Below, piece after piece: positions 31,507-34,449 of a DNA stretch of 34,449 nucleotides. Below the pieces are notes generated by a model, which made no database searches, was not told the DNA's origin, and saw only the letters and a program-made list of their open reading frames with translations. Source of the DNA: Blastocatellia bacterium (lineage in GTDB: Bacteria > Acidobacteriota > Blastocatellia > RBC074); assembly GCA_016789725.1 (NCBI GenBank), contig JAEUQN010000067.1:1-34449 (forward strand), in the 5' to 3' direction. Within the stretch, counting starts at the first letter, position 1. Each line of letters starts with the position of its first letter. Made by a program: the position numbers and the translations under genes.

Positions 31507-32903
31507 AAATTTCCTTCTGAAGTTTGTGGAATGGGTTGTTTGGTTAAAAATCCGAACGTGCGCGCGGCATAGTAAATCACAATGCCAGCGATGATCGTCA
31601 AGAGTGCGGCACTGGTCGGAAGCGGTTGTTCGCGGAAGCTCTGAATCCAGGACACGGTGACCATTGCAATAAAAATAAGCGGCGTCAATGGATACCCCGG
31701 CACACGGAAATAATCGGACGAATACGCAATGTTTTTGCGGCGTGCCCAGTAAACTGCCGCAACCGTAAAGCCGGAAAATAACAACAGCCCCGAACCCACA
31801 TAGGTCAGCAACTGTCCGAATGCGCCACTCAACGCCATAATGGCAGCCGCGACCGATTGCAGTATCGTCCCAACCAAGGGAGCGCCATGTTTACCCAACC
31901 GACGAAAGAACGCAGGCGCAACGCCATCGCACGCCATCGCAAAGTATACGCGCGGCCCTGATGCGGTCCACGCGCTGATCGAACCGAGAATCGTGATGGT
32001 GATAATCAAGCTCACAATTTTTGCGCCGTTTTCGCCGAACAAATGTTGCGCCGCAATTTGTCCGACAGCGATTTCCGATTTCCAAGCCTCTATCGGCAAC
32101 GCATAAAAGAACAGCAAGTTCAGGGCAAGATACAGAATCACGACGACCAGGGTTCCGCCAATCAAGGCGCGCGGCAGGATTTTGCGCGGCTCTTTGACTT
32201 CCCCGGCCAAATACGCCGCCGCGTTCCAGCCGGTATACGCGAAACTCACTTGAATCAGTGCCAGCCACCATTTCCCGCTCGCTTCCGATGTCTGTGTCAC
32301 GCCGCTCCAATTGCCGCGCCCGGTGGCAAAGCCAATCAAGACAAACAGCACGATAGAACTGATCGCGGTCGCCGCCAAAATCGTCTGCAACCCTCCGCTG
32401 TGGCGCACGCCGAGCGAGTGAACAACGGCCATTGCTAACGTCACGACCGCCGCAATCGCCGCCCCTTGTGTGATGTCCAATCCAGCCAGCACAGGTGTAT
32501 TCGGGTCCCAGCCGGGGAAGAGCGTCGCGGCATACGCAATGGCACCTAAAGCCGAGGCCGCAGTGGGGGCCGCAAAGCCTGCAAAAAACGAAATCCAGCC
32601 ACTCACAAAACCCCACATGCGCCCGTAAACATTGGTCAGGTATTGATACTCGCCGCCAGCTTTTGGCATGCGCGTCGCCAATTCGGCATAGCAAAACGCG
32701 CCGCACAAGGCCAGGAAAGCACCGACCAACCACACGCCCAACGAGGCGATGCCATTGCCGGTTGCCGTGCGCACAAACGCCGGTACGGTGAAAATCCCGG
32801 TGCCAACCATACTGCTGACCACAAACGCCGCCGCCCCGAAAGTCCCCAACGCACGATGCAAATGAGTGGGTGAGCTTTTCTCCGGCTTTGATTGATCCGC
32901 CAT
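31503..32903 (-). CDS. APC superfamily amino-acid permease
   Basis: The 466-residue integral membrane protein starts at the ATG at 32903, with AAAAGGAG about 10 nt upstream. It has about twelve hydrophobic segments. The first helix carries the APC substrate motif VGTGIFTVPAFV, preceded by GTFGAAAFVVSSM, and later segments include ELATRMPKAGGEYQYLTNVY and FAYTGWNAAAYLAGEVKEP. These indicate an amino-acid/polyamine/organocation transporter. It is not a rhamnose carrier. It heads the group with the exported methyltransferase and diverges from the cytochrome c peroxidase gene. Confidence 0.92.
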   Translation of the reverse strand: MADQSKPEKSSPTHLHRALGTFGAAAFVVSSMVGTGIFTVPAFVRTATGNGIASLGVWLVGAFLALCGAFCYAELATRMPKAGGEYQYLTNVYGRMWGFVSGWISFFAGFAAPTAASALGAIAYAATLFPGWDPNTPVLAGLDITQGAAIAAVVTLAMAVVHSLGVRHSGGLQTILAATAISSIVLFVLIGFATGRGNWSGVTQTSEASGKWWLALIQVSFAYTGWNAAAYLAGEVKEPRKILPRALIGGTLVVVILYLALNLLFFYALPIEAWKSEIAVGQIAAQHLFGENGAKIVSLIITITILGSISAWTASGPRVYFAMACDGVAPAFFRRLGKHGAPLVGTILQSVAAAIMALSGAFGQLLTYVGSGLLLFSGFTVAAVYWARRKNIAYSSDYFRVPGYPLTPLIFIAMVTVSWIQSFREQPLPTSAALLTIIAGIVIYYAARTFGFLTKQPIPQTSEGNL

Positions 32904-33029
32904 CAAGTCCTGCTCCTTTTGAATGCGATCTAAAAGTCCAAGCAATATACAACGCTTGGGCATCCTCCGCCAGGCTTCGCACCAGCGCCAGATTTGTGAT
33001 TTAATCGCCCATAGGAGGTTCCTTCGGCA

Positions 33030-34349
33030 ATGACATCAAAAGCCAAACGCATCGTGCTGATTACGTGCGCCGTAATCGCCTTCGTCAGTTTTTCCGGGTG
33101 GTCACAACAAAGCAAAATCACGCCCGCGCAGGCTCGCCTGGGCGAACGGTTATTCCGCGACGTGCGATTCTCAGCCCCACAAGGCGACCTGCCAGCGAAA
33201 TGTGCCGATTGCCATTTGTTCGACGAAGACCCGCAAGGCTTGCGACCATTCGCCGATTTTTTCAATCGCAGTTGGATTTCGTATCGCCCCCAAAGCCCGC
33301 AGCGATTTGAATTGCGCAACTCGCCCGGTCTGTTTGATGTCGCCCGGCAACCGCGCCTGCATTACGACGGCGAATTCACCACGCTCGAAGATTTGGTAAC
33401 AGGCACTTTCACCGGTCGCCCGATGGGTTGGTTGCCAAACGAGCAGGAGCAGGCTTTGACGCAATTGCAAACCGTCGTGCGGCAAGACCCCGCCTATCGC
33501 GCGCAGTTCAAAACGGCGTATGGCATTGAGTTGGATAAACTCAATCGCAGCGAAGTGGCCCATCACGTCGCGCGCGCGGTCGCCGATTTTATGCGCACGC
33601 TCAACAGCAAAATGACGTCGCCCTACGATCAGTTTGTGCAGATAAATGGACTGGCAACCAAACCCGACAGGAATGAAAGCCCGACGATGTTTGCACAGCG
33701 ATTGCTGACCCGTGTGAGCGAATTGGAAGCGACGAAAACCTTAAAGCTGCCGAATGGATTTACAGCCACCGCGTTGCAGGGGATGAAGCTCTTTTATTCC
33801 GCTGGCAATTGCGTCACCTGCCACGCTCCGCCTTTATTTACGGACTTCTCGTATCACAACCTCGGTATCAGTCAGGTCGAATACGATCAGGTGTTCGGCG
33901 CTGGCGCATTCGCTTCGTTAACGATTCCATCCGCATCCGAAACCCAGCGCCCCGCCGAACGCTTCCGCCAATTTCCAACCAGCGGCAAACCGGGCGCAGT
34001 GGATTTGGGGCATTGGAATTTCATTGACCTGCCAACTTCACCGCTACGCCGCGTCAACGAAAGCGACGATCAATTGCTGGCACGAATGGTTGGAGCCGTC
34101 AAAACGCCCGGCTTGCGCCATCTCGCCTACACTTACCCGTACATGCACAATGGCGCATACACCACGCTGGAAGACACGGTGAAAGAATTGCAACGACTGA
34201 GTGAAATGGCGCGCGCCGGACAGGTACGCGCGGCGGATCAGGAATTGCTGAAGATTCGGATTGACGAACAAGAGATAAGCTTGTTCGTCGCGTTTCTCAA
34301 CACCCTGAATGAAAATTTAAAGGCAAGGTCCGGCGTTCAGAATCCGTGA
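33030..34349 (+). CDS. Exported di-haem cytochrome c peroxidase (CcpA/MauG family)
   Basis: The 439-residue protein is the only plus-strand gene. It has an N-terminal signal segment (RIVLITCAVIAFVSFSGW). Two c-type haem motifs are visible: CADCH (residues 58-62) and CVTCH (261-265). LGERLFRDVRFSAP before the first and VKTPGLRHLAYTYPYMHNG near the end are usual in this family. Family members reduce hydrogen peroxide in the periplasm or, in the MauG branch, oxidise protein residues. AGGAGG lies 11 nt before the ATG. A weak TTTAAT about 10 nt upstream of that may be its -10 element. Confidence 0.92.
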   Translation: MTSKAKRIVLITCAVIAFVSFSGWSQQSKITPAQARLGERLFRDVRFSAPQGDLPAKCADCHLFDEDPQGLRPFADFFNRSWISYRPQSPQRFELRNSPGLFDVARQPRLHYDGEFTTLEDLVTGTFTGRPMGWLPNEQEQALTQLQTVVRQDPAYRAQFKTAYGIELDKLNRSEVAHHVARAVADFMRTLNSKMTSPYDQFVQINGLATKPDRNESPTMFAQRLLTRVSELEATKTLKLPNGFTATALQGMKLFYSAGNCVTCHAPPLFTDFSYHNLGISQVEYDQVFGAGAFASLTIPSASETQRPAERFRQFPTSGKPGAVDLGHWNFIDLPTSPLRRVNESDDQLLARMVGAVKTPGLRHLAYTYPYMHNGAYTTLEDTVKELQRLSEMARAGQVRAADQELLKIRIDEQEISLFVAFLNTLNENLKARSGVQNP

Positions 34350-34401
34350 GAACAACCTGACTGATTTCCCTAAGAGAGTGTTTGGAAATTCGACGATCAT
34401 A

Positions 34402-34417
34402 ACCCGCGCAGGCGGGT
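34402..34417. repeat. Short hairpin after the cytochrome c peroxidase gene
   Basis: ACCCGC and GCGGGT pair around a 4-nt loop about 50 bp past the stop. No T-run follows. The downstream bases (GGTAGGGTAAAGCCTGGGG) look like the start of another intergenic repeat cut by the window edge. Confidence 0.4.
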
Positions 34418-34449
34418 GGTAGGGTAAAGCCTGGGGTGAAGGCGAGAGC

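Noticed and set aside
31503..32903. The permease as the missing rhamnose transporter
   Set aside because: The helix-one motif and overall pattern are those of amino-acid APC carriers, and the gene is far from the rhamnose genes.
31891..32982. 363-codon minus-strand frame overlapping the permease gene
   Set aside because: It is the shifted frame of a membrane protein and is Cys/Arg/Gly-rich. The permease frame has about twelve membrane segments, APC motifs and a good Shine-Dalgarno site.

Overview
The window most resembles a chromosomal piece from an Acidobacteriota-type bacterium, possibly class Blastocatellia. This rests on an Oar-type TonB-dependent receptor with an N-terminal carboxypeptidase-regulatory-like domain and no SusD partner, Tat-exported Gfo/Idh/MocA and TIM-barrel proteins carrying Gly/Pro-rich inserts, PQQ-like beta-propeller proteins, a VPS10/Asp-box protein, and many intergenic palindromes and 7-bp tandem repeats. 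The phylum call is inference from gene content. No rRNA, tRNA, CRISPR array, integrase or intact insertion sequence was seen.

Layout: every gene except the last lies on the minus strand, so transcription runs from high to low coordinates. (a) 33030-34349 (+) is a di-haem cytochrome c peroxidase, divergent from the rest. (b) 30375-32903 (-) is a compact group: APC-type amino-acid permease, exported SAM methyltransferase, BrnT-type toxin and a small acidic putative antitoxin. (c) 27719-30322 (-) holds an exported M20 amidohydrolase and an exported alpha/beta hydrolase. (d) 14559-27405 (-) runs from an IclR-HTH/periplasmic-binding-protein chimeric regulator through a 756-bp gap rich in palindromes, an Oar-type receptor, a TPR protein, two translationally coupled PQQ-like propellers, a Tat-exported Gfo/Idh/MocA oxidoreductase and a Tat-exported sugar isomerase/epimerase-like protein. 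(e) 14213-14556 is the decayed C-terminus of a second receptor. (f) 4179-14126 (-) is an L-rhamnose locus: DUF1479 oxygenase, GH106 alpha-L-rhamnosidase, aldolase/dehydrogenase fusion, L-rhamnose isomerase, rhamnulokinase. (g) 2638-4056 is soluble transhydrogenase sthA, ending in a clear terminator, and 1-2480 is a VPS10-type exported protein cut by the window edge.

How the genes may work together (inference): the receptor imports a glycan or glycoside. The GH106 enzyme releases L-rhamnose, which RhaI, RhaB and the RhaEW fusion convert to DHAP and lactate with production of NADH. SthA could rebalance NADH and NADPH. The exported Gfo/Idh/MocA, isomerase-like and PQQ-like proteins may form a periplasmic sugar oxidation/epimerisation module. 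The chimeric regulator is a good candidate for the sugar sensor. No dedicated inner-membrane rhamnose transporter or mutarotase is present.

The most unusual sequence structure is a pair of inverted 7-bp tandem repeats that could fold around the rhaB ribosome-binding site, and that is also translated into the RhaB N-terminus. At least five other palindromic elements lie between genes.
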